Source of the DNA: CAWEBF01 sp963807235
Lineage (GTDB): Bacteria; Acidobacteriota; Vicinamibacteria; Vicinamibacterales; UBA2999
Direction: 5' to 3'
DNA length: 64,000 bases
Assembly (NCBI GenBank): GCA_963807235.1
Contig: CAWEBF010000021.1
Coordinates: 1-64,000, forward strand
Within the stretch, counting starts at the first letter, position 1. The number at the start of each line of letters is the position of its first letter. Under the pieces are notes generated by a model, which saw only the letters and a list, made by a program, of their open reading frames with translations, made no database searches and was not told the origin of the DNA. Of the stretch, positions 28,974-38,218 are shown piece after piece. A program made the position numbers and the translations under genes.

Positions 28974-29375
28974 ATGCGCGTCGTCCTCGTGGGTCCGCCC
29001 GCGGAACGCCGGCGCCTCCGGCTGCGGCTGCCGCCAGGAGTCGAGGTGGTGGCAGAGTACGAGACGGCCGATGACGCGCGCGCGTCAGGGATCGCAGCCG
29101 ATGCCGTGATGGCTGCCCCGGCCATCCCCGCGAGACCGGGTGCTCCGGACGAGCCGCCGATCGCGGACGGCCTGGTGGAGCATCTGACGCCGCGCGAAAC
29201 GCAGGTGCTGGCGCTCGTAGCCGAGGGGCTGTCCAACCGCGGCATCGCCGAGCGGCTCGGCATCAGCGATCAAACCGTCAAGTTCCACGTGGCGTCGGTG
29301 ATGGGGAAGCTGGGCACGCGCAACCGTGTCGAGACAGTCCGCCTCGCGGTGCAGCGCGGGCTCATCTCGCTTTAG
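28974..29375 (+). CDS. LuxR-type regulator without a phosphorylatable receiver
   Basis: 133 residues. The first approximately 60 are a shortened receiver-like segment (MRVVLVGPPAERRRLRLRLP) with no Asp for phosphorylation; residues about 68-130 are a GerE/LuxR helix-turn-helix (LTPRETQVLALVAEGLSNRG, IAERLGISDQTVKFHVASVM). DNA binding is well supported; the signal is not. It starts 7 bases after the pseudoprotease stop, so the two are co-transcribed, and it converges on the intact HtrA-like gene (36 bases), a plausible target or partner. Confidence 0.75.
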   Translation: MRVVLVGPPAERRRLRLRLPPGVEVVAEYETADDARASGIAADAVMAAPAIPARPGAPDEPPIADGLVEHLTPRETQVLALVAEGLSNRGIAERLGISDQTVKFHVASVMGKLGTRNRVETVRLAVQRGLISL

Positions 29376-29411
29376 CGACCGGGCGCCAGGCAAGCCGGAG
29401 GCCCTTCACGG

Positions 29412-30356
29412 TTACCGGGACTCGCCGGGAACGACGGTCAGCCGCGGCGTGACCCGGCGCGAAGGATCGTCACTGCGTGTGGGCACGCGAATCAGGTCCG
29501 CGGTCAGGTGCCGATGCAGCGCGTCCACGCCCGTGATCGCCGCCTCGCCCAACCCGACGATGAGGTCCCCCTGCTTCAGCCCCGCGGTTGCGGCCGGGCT
29601 CGATGGCTCCACCGTCACGACTCGCACGCCTGACTGCACGGCCAGGCCCAATTCGCGGGCGAGCGGCCGTGGGACGGCAGCGTCCTGTCCACCCACGCCG
29701 ATATAGCTGCGCCGCACGCGGCCGTCGGCGATGAGGCGCGACGCCACGAACCGCGCCGTGTTGGCGGCCACCGCGAAACAGAGGCCCTGGGCTGGCAGCA
29801 CCACGGCGGTGTTGATGCCGATGACCTCGGCACGCGAGGTGACCAGCGGCCCTCCGGAGTTGCCCGGGTTCAGCGCGGCGTCGGTCTGGATGATGTCGTC
29901 CATCAGCCGGCCGGATCGCGCGCGCAAGGATCGGCCCAGCCCGCTGATGATGCCAGCGGTTGCGGAGTGGTCGAAGCCGAAGGGGTTGCCGATGGCAATC
30001 GCGATCTGTCCGACCTTGAGCGTTCGGGAGTCGCCTATCGGCACCCACGGTAGCGAGGATTCGGAGACCCGCAGCACGGCGAGATCAGTATGGGGATCGT
30101 CGCCGACGACGTCCGCCCGCAGGCGCGTGCCGTCGGGCATCCGCACGGCGCAGCGGTCGGACCCCTGGACCACGTGGCTGTTGGTCAGCACGAAGCCGTC
30201 GGGCGCGAAGATGACGCCCGAGCCCGCGTGCGGTCCGCGTTCGACCCGCACCACGGACGGTCCAACCGTTTCTATTGCCTGGGTGACGGCGCTGGAATAC
30301 GCGTCGAGCAGTGCCGTGTCGTGAGAAGTCGCCTGGGAACTGCCTCCCGGGGCCAT
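29412..30356 (-). CDS. S1C (HtrA/Deg-type) serine protease with PDZ domain
   Basis: 314 residues. Complete triad: GFVLTNSHVVQGSD (His), DPHTDLAVLRV (Asp), NPGNSGGPLVTS (Ser). PDZ at about 220-300 (SGVRVVTVEPSSPAAT, GDLIVGLGEAAITG). No N-terminal signal peptide or membrane helix can be seen (MAPGGSSQATSHDTALLDAY), unlike DegP-type proteins, so it is probably cytoplasmic or exported by another route. It converges on the pseudoprotease/LuxR pair. Confidence 0.85.
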   Translation of the reverse strand: MAPGGSSQATSHDTALLDAYSSAVTQAIETVGPSVVRVERGPHAGSGVIFAPDGFVLTNSHVVQGSDRCAVRMPDGTRLRADVVGDDPHTDLAVLRVSESSLPWVPIGDSRTLKVGQIAIAIGNPFGFDHSATAGIISGLGRSLRARSGRLMDDIIQTDAALNPGNSGGPLVTSRAEVIGINTAVVLPAQGLCFAVAANTARFVASRLIADGRVRRSYIGVGGQDAAVPRPLARELGLAVQSGVRVVTVEPSSPAATAGLKQGDLIVGLGEAAITGVDALHRHLTADLIRVPTRSDDPSRRVTPRLTVVPGESR

Positions 30357-30411
30357 GCTTCTCTTGTACGGCCCCGCGCGGGCTGGCGCATCGCCCGATC
30401 GGGTGGTCTTC

Positions 30412-30450
30412 GGAAGCCGGGAGCCGGGAGCCGGAGCCGGAAGCCGGAAG
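30412..30450. repeat. Heptamer-type tandem repeat, (G)GAGCCG/GAAGCCG
   Basis: Five or six imperfect units of 7 bases (one of 6), GAAGCCG, GGAGCCG, GGAGCCG, GAGCCG, GAAGCCG, downstream of the gene at 30457 on the minus strand. It belongs to the same GGCTCC-type family as 44076-44096 and 55181-55208. Confidence 0.75.
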
Positions 30451-30456
30451 CTGTAA

Positions 30457-31257
30457 CTACTTGCCCACCATGTGCGCGGCGTCCTTCTCGTTGTCCATGC
30501 AGTGGTAGTCCAGCAGCTCCGTGTCGAGCACGATGCGCTGCCGCAGGGTCACGGTCCACGGCTGCGTATAGGCCTTGGGATCGTCGATCGTCAGCTCCAC
30601 GTCCACGCGTCCGTAGTCCACGCGCCGGAAGCGCTCGGTCATCTTCGCGGCATCGGTCATCGGGCTGCCCATGCGGTCCAGCCAGGTGCCGTCTCGCAAA
30701 CCGACGGTCTGCACCACGAGCGTGTCGCCGTCCCATCGCCCGACCGAGTAGCCGTTGGGCGTGGGCGTCGGATCCTCCGGCAACGGACGGCCATCGAGAA
30801 AGATCTGGCGGTAGGTCACGTCGCGCTCCGACAGGATCACGAACAGGCCCGGCGGCTGCAGGAACTTCCTGAACGGCGGGAACGTGAGGATGCGAACGGC
30901 GCCGCCGGGCTTGCAGAAGCCGACCGGGTCATCGCGCCCCAACTGCTCCCTGCGCTCCGCCACCAGCTTGCGCGCCCACGGCTGGTAGGGCAGCCCCTCC
31001 TTCAGGCTGACGCCCAGGTTCCCGAATTCACGGCCGCCCACATATTCGCCGCCGCAGACTCCCGACGCACAGGGCGACTCCAATCGCCAGATGCCCGAAA
31101 AGTCGGGACGGCCATCGGCCATGCGCGGCGCCGGAGCCTCGAGATTCGGACGGCCATCGGCGGTACGCGGCACGTTGGGCGTCGGATACTTCAGCCACTG
31201 CGCGTAGGCCGGCACGCCGGCCGCAACCAGGAGCCATACGACTGCAAGCCTCGTCAT
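30457..31257 (-). CDS. Secreted protein sharing the C-terminal domain of the DUF6152 genes
   Basis: 266 residues, signal peptide 1-19 (ends GVPAYAQ). The mature part begins with two copies of a TADGRPNLEAPAPRMADGRP-like motif and DFSGIWRLE, then a single domain with YSVGRWDGDTLVVQTVGL and TERFRRVDYGRVDVEL, the same motifs as in the proteins at 13298-15539. No DUF6152 head. Several cysteines (CASGVCGG). Function unknown; the family is expanded in Acidobacteria. It is 26 bases downstream of the MOSC gene, same strand. Confidence 0.65.
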   Translation of the reverse strand: MTRLAVVWLLVAAGVPAYAQWLKYPTPNVPRTADGRPNLEAPAPRMADGRPDFSGIWRLESPCASGVCGGEYVGGREFGNLGVSLKEGLPYQPWARKLVAERREQLGRDDPVGFCKPGGAVRILTFPPFRKFLQPPGLFVILSERDVTYRQIFLDGRPLPEDPTPTPNGYSVGRWDGDTLVVQTVGLRDGTWLDRMGSPMTDAAKMTERFRRVDYGRVDVELTIDDPKAYTQPWTVTLRQRIVLDTELLDYHCMDNEKDAAHMVGK

Positions 31258-31283
31258 GCGCGGATTCTACCGCCGCGATGCCG

Positions 31284-32234
31284 TCAGTCAAAGGAGTCGT
31301 GCCGCAGCACCTGGTCGATCTTTTGCTCCCAGTCCGCCAGCATCGCGGCATAGGCGGCGTCGGTGAATGCGGCCAGCTTTTCGTCGCCGGCTTCGGATGT
31401 CGAGGTCAGGTCGTAGGTGATGGTCGCCTGTGTCGTGGCCGCGTCCACGGGTTCGAGCGCCACATCCACGGTGCCGCCGCGAGAACCCGGGGTCACTCGT
31501 GCGTACGTGGCCGCGCCATCGGACGGCGAGAAGCGCACGATCATCCACAGCGTGTCTTCGCCGCCGTGCGCGGTGGTGAAGATCGCGCCCGCGCCCTGCT
31601 CGCCGGACAGCGGGTGGAGATACTGCGGATCGAAGCCCGGCACCCACAGGCGCTCGCCGTCCGGCGTGAAGAAGGGGAATGCCCGTGCCATCGGAGCCGC
31701 GACTCGCAGCGTGCCGCTGCGTCTCACGCTCAACGCGGCGTGTGAGGTCGCCGCGGCGTCTTCGTCCGCTTCGACGATGCGCACCGGATCGCCGATCTGA
31801 ACAGTGCCGGGCTCCTCCACGCGTGCGTAGACGCGGCTCCATCCTGGATGCACCTTCTGTGAGATGCGGAAGATTTTGCCGGCGTCGAAGTACGGGGACA
31901 TGTTCTTGCACGGCACCGCGAACGCCGTGAGGAGCAGCCGGACGCCGCCCACCTGCACGCGGGTGCCCGGCGTCCAGAGGCGCCAGTCAAACCCCATCAC
32001 GGTCAGGTTCTCACCCAGCAGCCCGATCGAGACCTGGTGTCCCTCGCTCTGAAGCGCGCGCAGTTGCTCGTAGGAGTAGAGGCACACCGCGCGGTCGGGG
32101 CCGCCGTGGAAGCGAAGGTCGCGCTGGCGATCGCCTTCCACGCCACCGGCCGTCACCGCGGCGCGGTGCCGCGGCAGCTTCGGGACGCCACCGCCCGACG
32201 CGTTGATGGAAACCAGGACGCCCGGTGTCGTCAC
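31284..32234 (-). CDS. MOSC domain fused to an SRPBCC-like domain
   Basis: 316 residues. Residues about 1-155 are a MOSC domain (VEGDRQRDLRFHGGPDRAVC, GLLGENLTVMGFDW, VPCKNMSPYFDAGK with the conserved Cys, SQKVHPGWSRVYARV), found in molybdenum-cofactor-dependent enzymes that transfer sulfur or reduce N-hydroxylated substrates. Residues about 170-310 look like a START/SRPBCC ligand-binding fold (AAPMARAFPFFTPDGERLWV, TTQATITYDLTSTSEAGDEK). There is no start codon between the two. As single-base indels are common in this window, an artefactual join of two genes cannot be excluded. The gene lies one base downstream of the demethylase gene. Confidence 0.65.
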   Translation of the reverse strand: MTTPGVLVSINASGGGVPKLPRHRAAVTAGGVEGDRQRDLRFHGGPDRAVCLYSYEQLRALQSEGHQVSIGLLGENLTVMGFDWRLWTPGTRVQVGGVRLLLTAFAVPCKNMSPYFDAGKIFRISQKVHPGWSRVYARVEEPGTVQIGDPVRIVEADEDAAATSHAALSVRRSGTLRVAAPMARAFPFFTPDGERLWVPGFDPQYLHPLSGEQGAGAIFTTAHGGEDTLWMIVRFSPSDGAATYARVTPGSRGGTVDVALEPVDAATTQATITYDLTSTSEAGDEKLAAFTDAAYAAMLADWEQKIDQVLRHDSFD

Positions 32235-32235
32235 T

Positions 32236-33609
32236 TTACTTGGGGCGATACGCCTCGCGCGCCACCTTGCCGTATGGCGCCGGCGCCACGGTGGCCCGCA
32301 CCAACACCTGCGAGTGCCGCTCGACGGTCGGCTTGCTGGAACCGCCGCCCTCTTCGCCCCACACCACCGTGACCTGTGTGCCCGGCTCGCTCAGCTCCTC
32401 GCTGATGCAGCCCAGCGACAGCATGGCGCGTTCGTTGTAGGTGTAAGCGGTGTAGGTGGAGAGGCCCACCGTCTGGCCGTCCTTCACCACCTTGTCAAAG
32501 GGCAGGGTCGCGTAGTTGGCCAGCGGCAAATCGACGTACTTGGGAATGTTGCCGGTACCGCCCTGGAACAGTGCCCCCACGGCGCGCGCCAGATCCTCGC
32601 CGTCCCACACGAAGGTCACCTTCTTGCGCTGCGTGGTGGCAGCCATCTTTTCAAGCGCGGCGCGGCCCACGAAGTCGTGGTCGAACTTCACGATCGACCC
32701 ATAGCCCAGGTCCCAGGGCGTGAGGTAGTAGTCCTGGATGTCGTTCGAGTAGAAGCTGCCACCCAGCGACGCCATGGCCTCATAGCTCGTGGGCTTGAGC
32801 CACTGCCGGTAGGCTTTCATCTCGTCGCCTGTGTAAACGGCCGGCAGGGGCGAGGGGATCCATCCGGATTCGATCGTGGACGTCGGATAGGTGCGCGCGC
32901 CCACCTGCCGAATCCCGAACTCACGGCCGGCCTCGACCAGCGCGTCGCGCACCGCGTCACCGTCTTCCCACGGGCCAAACAGCTCCCAGCCCGGCTGGCC
33001 CACCATGCCGTGCCGCAAGGCGCGCACGTGCCTGCCGCCGATGGTGAACGCGTCCATGTGGAAGAACTTGATCTCGGGGACCGGCTTCCCGGTGACCTTC
33101 TCCATCACCTTGAGCGCGTTGGGACCCTGGATTTGAAAGCGATAGGCCTTGCGGCGGCCCTGGTTCTGCGCCGACCGCTCGTCGCGAGCGGCGGTGGCGT
33201 TGTAGCCGCCCGTCTCGAGGTTGAACTGCACCCAGTTGGCCACCGGCGGGCGGCCGACGATGTTGAACGAGTTCTCGCCGAGGTAGAAGAGGATCGCGTC
33301 GCCGATCACGTAGCCCTGGGGGTTGCAGCACACGATCTGCTTGCCGGTGTTGACCTTGAAGGTGTTGAAGCTGTTCACGCCGACGTGGGTCAGCAGCTTC
33401 AGCGCGTCTGGCCCCTCGACATACAGGTCCGTCATGTGATGCGACTGGTCGAAGAGCGCGCACGTTTCGCGCCACGAGCGCTGCTCGTCGCGCCAGTTGG
33501 TGAACTCGTGCTTCACCACTGGAAAGGCATAGGGACCGATCTGGGAATTCCGCAGCAGGTCCACCGGGGTGGGGACCGTCTGCAACAGCTGCTCCAAGTT
33601 CTCACTCAT
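32236..33609 (-). CDS. LigM/GcvT-type O-demethylase (aminomethyltransferase fold)
   Basis: 457 residues from the ATG at 33609. Strong family text: GPYAFPVVKHEFTNWRDEQR, CALFDQSHHMTDLYVEGPDA, NPQGYVIGDAILFYLGE, GQPGWELFGPWEDGDAV, TVGLSTYTAYTYNERAML. This corresponds to the LigM group (vanillate / 3-O-methylgallate O-demethylases), which moves a methyl group from an aryl methyl ether to tetrahydrofolate in the cytoplasm. The substrate could also be another methylated compound, as with DmdA-like members. No aromatic-degradation or folate C1 genes are next to it. The frame is intact. Confidence 0.8.
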   Translation of the reverse strand: MSENLEQLLQTVPTPVDLLRNSQIGPYAFPVVKHEFTNWRDEQRSWRETCALFDQSHHMTDLYVEGPDALKLLTHVGVNSFNTFKVNTGKQIVCCNPQGYVIGDAILFYLGENSFNIVGRPPVANWVQFNLETGGYNATAARDERSAQNQGRRKAYRFQIQGPNALKVMEKVTGKPVPEIKFFHMDAFTIGGRHVRALRHGMVGQPGWELFGPWEDGDAVRDALVEAGREFGIRQVGARTYPTSTIESGWIPSPLPAVYTGDEMKAYRQWLKPTSYEAMASLGGSFYSNDIQDYYLTPWDLGYGSIVKFDHDFVGRAALEKMAATTQRKKVTFVWDGEDLARAVGALFQGGTGNIPKYVDLPLANYATLPFDKVVKDGQTVGLSTYTAYTYNERAMLSLGCISEELSEPGTQVTVVWGEEGGGSSKPTVERHSQVLVRATVAPAPYGKVAREAYRPK

Positions 33610-33715
33610 GGCGACGCGCTCGCTCCTGTGCCCATTTTGTCGGCGGGCGAAACCCGGATTATACCGGCTCGCACGAACGCCTGGGCATTTTAGCCTCTTT
33701 CGCCGCTCGTTCAAT

Positions 33716-33739
33716 ATGACCATGGTCATTGACCATGGT
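33716..33739 (+). promoter_or_regulatory. Probable antitoxin operator, two TGACCATGGT boxes
   Basis: ATGACCATGGTCAT (33716-33729) is a perfect 14-bp palindrome; TGACCATGGT recurs at 33730-33739, 13 bases after the first copy at 33717. It lies directly upstream of the Phd-type gene, where these antitoxins autoregulate. A TATGAT (33739-33744) six bases before the ATG could be a -10 element giving a leaderless message; no ribosome binding site is seen. Confidence 0.6.
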
Positions 33740-33750
33740 ATGATATTGCG

Positions 33751-33990
33751 ATGGACGAGATCGCCGTTTCGAAGTTCAAGGCAACGTGTTTGGCTGCGCT
33801 CGACCGAGTGCGCGCCACTGGACGGCCCCTGCGCGTGACGCGCTTCGGCAAGCCCCTGGCGGATGTCGTCCCGACGCGCGTCGCGTCCCGCGGGTCGTCC
33901 TGGCTGGGAGCGATGCGCGGGCGGGGGCGGATCGAGGACGACCTCATTGCCCCTGCGGAAGACGCGTCGTCCTGGAACGCGCTCGAGTGA
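33751..33990 (+). CDS. Phd/YefM-type antitoxin
   Basis: 79 residues. The N-terminal half (MDEIAVSKFKATCLAALDRV, LRVTRFGKPLADVVP) is the typical Phd/YefM DNA-binding fold; the C-terminal half (EDDLIAPAEDASSWNALE) is the acidic toxin-binding tail. It is followed by a PIN toxin whose GTG start overlaps the antitoxin stop (GTGA). It neutralises the toxin and, through the palindromes upstream, probably represses its own operon. Confidence 0.85.
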   Translation: MDEIAVSKFKATCLAALDRVRATGRPLRVTRFGKPLADVVPTRVASRGSSWLGAMRGRGRIEDDLIAPAEDASSWNALE

Positions 33991-34434
33991 ACCTGCTGCT
34001 CGACACGCACATCTGGCTGTGGAGCCTCCTCGAGCCGGGGCGCCTGTCGCAGCGGGTCGCTGACGCACTCGCAGGCGACGGGAACCGTCGATGGCTGTCG
34101 CCGCTCAGTGTGTGGGAGGCCCATCTGCTCATCGAGCGGACGACGTGTTCGCGTGGACCGCCCGCCGGCCGAGTGGATTCGGGAGGCGCTGGTCAAGGCC
34201 CCGGTGGAGGAGGCACCGCTCACAGTCGAAGTCGCTCTTGCGAGTCGAGCGCTCGTGAGCAAACATCGCGATCCGGCCGATCGCTTCCTGGTCGCCACCG
34301 CTCAGATCTTCGAGTTGACGTTGGTCACCGCCGATCGGCAGCTCTACGGCATACGCGGCCTTCGAGTCCTCAAGAACACTGGCCGCACCTCAAGCCCGGT
34401 TGCACGGCGGCGGAAGGAGTCAGGGGCACCCTGA
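33987..34434 (+). CDS. VapC-like PIN-domain toxin, one frame break
   Basis: Starts with GTG 33987 overlapping the antitoxin stop. VNLLLDTHIWLWSLLEPGRL carries the first PIN acidic residue and SVWEAHLLIER the Glu; after a break near 34145 the text continues WIREALVKAPVEEAPLT, HRDPADRFLVATAQ and TADRQL with the remaining acidic residues. About 148 codons. It is a Mg-dependent ribonuclease of the Sll0205-like PIN group, usually paired with Phd antitoxins. The break may be a sequencing error; if real, the toxin is dead and the pair is decaying. Confidence 0.75.
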
Positions 34435-34491
34435 CCGGGGCCTTTGCCGACTTCTACCTGGCGGCGGGAGACAAGGACACGATTATGCCGC

Positions 34492-37400
34492 TTACTGCGG
34501 TATTTCCGTCATCCAGATGTTGCCAGTGATCTCGCCTTGATTGAAAACGATTCTGTCCCTGGCGACGGACATGGTCCGCGAGATCTGGTTTGCGTTGCGC
34601 AGCGACAGCCGCGAGCCGTGCGAGTGAAAGACAGCGACCGCTTGTCCGCTCGGCCTCTTGGTTCGAGGATCGAGTGGATAGGCCCAGATGCAGTCGAAAC
34701 CGTCCCGGTTGGAGAACGAGTAGATCCAGTTGCCGTCGGGCGACCAGCCTGGTGATTCGTCCTTTGTCGAGCCGTCTGTGATCGGGATCCAGGCGGTCTC
34801 GCTCGGGCCCTGGTCGTCGGTAAAGGGAGCGACGTACAGCCGTGACCGAGTCTGTTCACTCTCAGCCTGCAAGGCGATCCATCGGCTGTCTGGCGACCAA
34901 CGGACGCCGTAAATGTTCTTGCCGGGACTTTCCAGAAACACACTCCGTTTCCCCGTTTCGAGATTCAGCATGGAAGCCACAACCGAGGGGGACTTGAATC
35001 CGAAATGCAGAATCCGCGTGTGGTCGGCAGACCAATCCCACGGCCAGCCGCACTCGTCGCACAGCTTTTCTGTCGCTCCGCCTGAAGGAGGCACAATGTA
35101 ACTCGCTTTGTCCGGCACATCCTCCCAAAAGACGCGTGAGCCGTCAGCATGAACGAACGGCTTGAACTTGACGGATACCTTGTTGGAGAGCAGGAGCTTC
35201 TTACCCGTCTTCACGTCAAGCAGCCAGACTTCGTCGTTATAGGCGGCGTGGGAGATGAAGGCGAGCTTCGTCCCGTCCCAGGAGATGGATGGAAAGATAT
35301 TGGAAGCCGCTCCCCTGAGTCAGTGGCTGGACCTTGCCGCCCGTCCGTGGCTTGTTGGTATCCAGCTCGAGGCTCCAGATGTGCTCGCTTCGGACCAGGC
35401 TGGCGAACGCCAACCGCCGGGCGCCTGTCGCCGGCCCACTCAGAGCGAGAGAAGGCCGTTCGTCCTGCGCCGTCCCGGAGGTGAGCCGCGTCGCGGAGGA
35501 GTCCAGGCGCCACTCTTCTGTGGTCAGACTCGGGGGCACGATCCCAATCTCGAACAGGTGGGAGCTGTCGCCGGATTTCGCCACGAACAGGATGCGGTTC
35601 CCGGGCATCCACTCGTAAGGGACCAAGTCAGCCAGGCCGTTCTTCTTCTTGAACTCGGTCAGCGACAACACGATGTGCGCAGCCTGGGAGCCGGTCTCTG
35701 AATCGACAATCCCCCAACCGACGGGCCGATAGACGCCGGTGGCAAACAGAATGAACTTGCCGTCAGGTGACCAGACCGGCCGGGCGGCGCCGACGACATC
35801 CGGGACCCGTGACTGCGGCGTAGCCGCCCAGCGACGGTACGACAAAGAGCCCGCCTCGTCCGCCGCCGCTCAGTCCTCCTGCCCCGGCCACAAACGCGAG
35901 GCGGGCGCCGTCCGGCGAGAAACGCGGCTCGCGACCTCCCTTGGCGATCAAACGCGCTTCTCCGCCGAGCGACGGGATCGTGTAGATGCCACCGCCGTCC
36001 CGCTCCGAGCGAAACACGATCCGGTTGCCGTCGGGAGAGAACGAGGGTTCATACTCATCGCCAGGATCGGAGGTCAGCCGGAGTGGGTTACCGCCCTCGA
36101 CCTGCTTCACCCAGATATCCAGGTTGTCGGCGCCGGCCCGGTCCGAGGCATAGGCCACCAGCTTCCCGTCCGGCGAGAGCGCGGGATCCGTGGTGAGGCC
36201 GGCGTCCGACGTCAGGCGCATCAGCGGCGCTGGAGCCGCTGGCCCTGTCGCCCGCCCGAACCATATGACGACCGCCGCGCCCGCTGCCACAAGGACCGCC
36301 CCCGCGGCCATCAGCCATGCCAGGCGCCCGGCCCTCGCCCGCGGCCGGCCGACCGCCGCCGCGCGCTTGCCGGACTCCGATTCTGCCTTCAACGCGGCAT
36401 CCGAGTCGGCGAGCCACTGCAACTCGCGCAGGAGATCGCGTGCCGTCTGCCAGCGCTCGTCTGGGTCTTTGGCCAGACAGGTTGCGACCAGGCGCTCGAG
36501 CGCGGGCGTCGCCAGCGGCTGGAGACTCGAGAGCGGCGGCGGCTCTCGCTCCAGGATGGCCGCCATCAGCCCTGCATTGCCGTTCGCCTCGAACGCCTTC
36601 CTTCCCGTGAGCATCTCGAAAAGGACGAGTGCCGAACGCGAAGATGTCCGTGCGCCCGTCGACCGCCTTCCCTTCGATCTGTTCCGGTGCCATGTACTGA
36701 ACGGTGCCGACGATCAGGCCGGACGCCGTGAGATCCGCGGGACGCGTCACAGTACCGGGGCTCGCCAGGCCCGCAGGCGTCACGGTCTTGGCCAGCCCGA
36801 AGTCGAGCAGCTTCGCGGTCAGCGGCGCTGAAGCCCCGTCGCCGCGGACGAGGAAGACATTGCCAGGCTTGAGATCGCGATGCACGATGCCGGCGCGGTG
36901 AGCCTTGTCGAGTGCCGACGCAATCTGGATCGCGAGCCGGAGCGCGTGCGCCATCGGCAACGGACCCTTGACGAGTCGCGCCTGCAGCGTCTCGCCTTCA
37001 AGCAGTTCCATCACCAGGAAGTCGATGCCATCCTGCTCCCCGACGTCGTGGAGCGTGCAGATGTGCGGATGGCTCAACGCAGCGACGGCGCGCGCTTCGT
37101 GCTCGAAGCGTTCGCGCGATCGAGGATCGTGCGCGACGTGCGCCGGCAGGACCTTGATCGCGACCGTGCGGCCGAGCCGCGTGTCGCGCGCCTTGTACAC
37201 TTCGCCCATCCCGCCGGCGCCAAGGGGCGCCACGATTTCGTAGGCGCCGAACCGGCGGCCGGAGGCGAGAATCGTCGGCTCCGTTGTTTGCACCATCGAC
37301 GCTGGTGGGCCGATGAGAGGATTGGCGAGGAGAGCTTCACTGGCGACGGGCAGCCGATCGAGGATGCCAGTGCCCGCGGCGTCCGACATCAGAAGCGACT

Positions 37401-37527
37401 CGACTTCGCGACGCAGTTCATCATCGTCGCCAGACGCATTGACCACGAACGCGTGGCGCTCTTCGGCCGGCAGCTCTACTGCGGCTTGAAAGAGCGCCTT
37501 GGCGCGCTGCCAACGCTCGTCGGTCAC
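34492..37527 (-). CDS. Transmembrane Ser/Thr kinase with PD40 propeller, three frame breaks
   Basis: GTG 37527 overlaps the sigma-factor stop. A kinase domain (GAGGMGEVYKARD, AIKVL, HRDLKPGNVF, DFGLAK, GTVQYMAPEQIEG) breaks near 36630, continuing LTGRKAFEANGNAG. A membrane helix follows (LAWLMAAGAVLVAAGAAVVI), then a PD40/TolB-like propeller with repeated LSPDGK, FSPDGN, WSPDGK and WSPDSR blades. Breaks near 35840 and 35300 separate three propeller parts, the last ending GNIWMTEIPQ at 34492. About 1,011 codons. Coupled translation with the ECF sigma factor suggests the kinase controls it or shares its stimulus. Confidence 0.8.
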
Positions 37528-38069
37528 CGACGGACCTCGGAGCCGAGTTCGCGATGCAGCCACGCTTTCGCGGTGCGCCAGTCCCGCGTCGCGGTCGATG
37601 GCGACACATTGAGCACATGCGCCGCCTCCTCTATGGTGAGTCCGCCAAATGCCCGAAGCTCGACAATTCTAGCCAGGTCAGCGTCGGCCTCTGCCAACCG
37701 ATCGAGCGCGTGATCCAACGCGAGGATAGGCATCTCGTTCGACGCCGATACCTCTCCTGCCTCGTCAATCGACACGCACTGCACACCGCCGCCCCGCTTG
37801 CTCGCGCTGCGACGCCGGGCGTGATCGACCAGGATCCGGCGCATGACCTGCGCCGTGACACCAAAGAAGTGCGCCCGATTCTGCCAATCGACCTGCCGTT
37901 GATCGACGAGCCGCAGGTACACCTCATGAACGAGCGCCGTCGCCTGCAGGGAGTGGTTGGCCCGCTCGCCACCAAGCTGGCGGGCCGCAATGCGACGGAG
38001 CTCCGCATAGACGAGCGGCAGCAACTGATTGAGTGCACTGCGGTTGCCGCGACTCCACTCGCCGAGCAA
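37524..38069 (-). CDS. ECF-type sigma factor coupled to a Ser/Thr kinase
   Basis: 181 residues. Region 2: NHSLQATALVHEVYLRLVDQ, WQNRAHFFGVTAQVMRRILV; region 4: IVELRAFGGLTIEEAAHVLN then VSPSTATRDW. It is about 30% identical by eye to the sigma factor at 7328. The TTG at 38069 may not be the true start; the frame is open for about 10 more codons upstream (SRDVTALL). Its stop overlaps the kinase GTG by four bases (GTGA). No anti-sigma gene is present. Confidence 0.85.
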   Translation of the reverse strand: MLGEWSRGNRSALNQLLPLVYAELRRIAARQLGGERANHSLQATALVHEVYLRLVDQRQVDWQNRAHFFGVTAQVMRRILVDHARRRSASKRGGGVQCVSIDEAGEVSASNEMPILALDHALDRLAEADADLARIVELRAFGGLTIEEAAHVLNVSPSTATRDWRTAKAWLHRELGSEVRR

Positions 38070-38218
38070 CGCCGTGACGTCGCGTGACGGGGTCAGGGAG
38101 GGTCTCCTGTAGTCGAGGAACAGTATAGGGCGCCGCCCCGAAATCAGTCGCTCCGGGCCTTCCGCCGTGACGTATTTCCGCTCCGGTTTGCGCGATCTCC
38201 ATACAGAGGAGAATCGCC

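Noticed and set aside
30457..31257. Heme- or copper-binding protein because of the CASGVCGG motif
   Set aside because: The motif is not CxxCH and no axial ligand pattern is visible.
32203..33693. A 496-codon plus-strand frame opposite the LigM-like gene
   Set aside because: No start signal or domain; the minus strand carries clear family motifs throughout.
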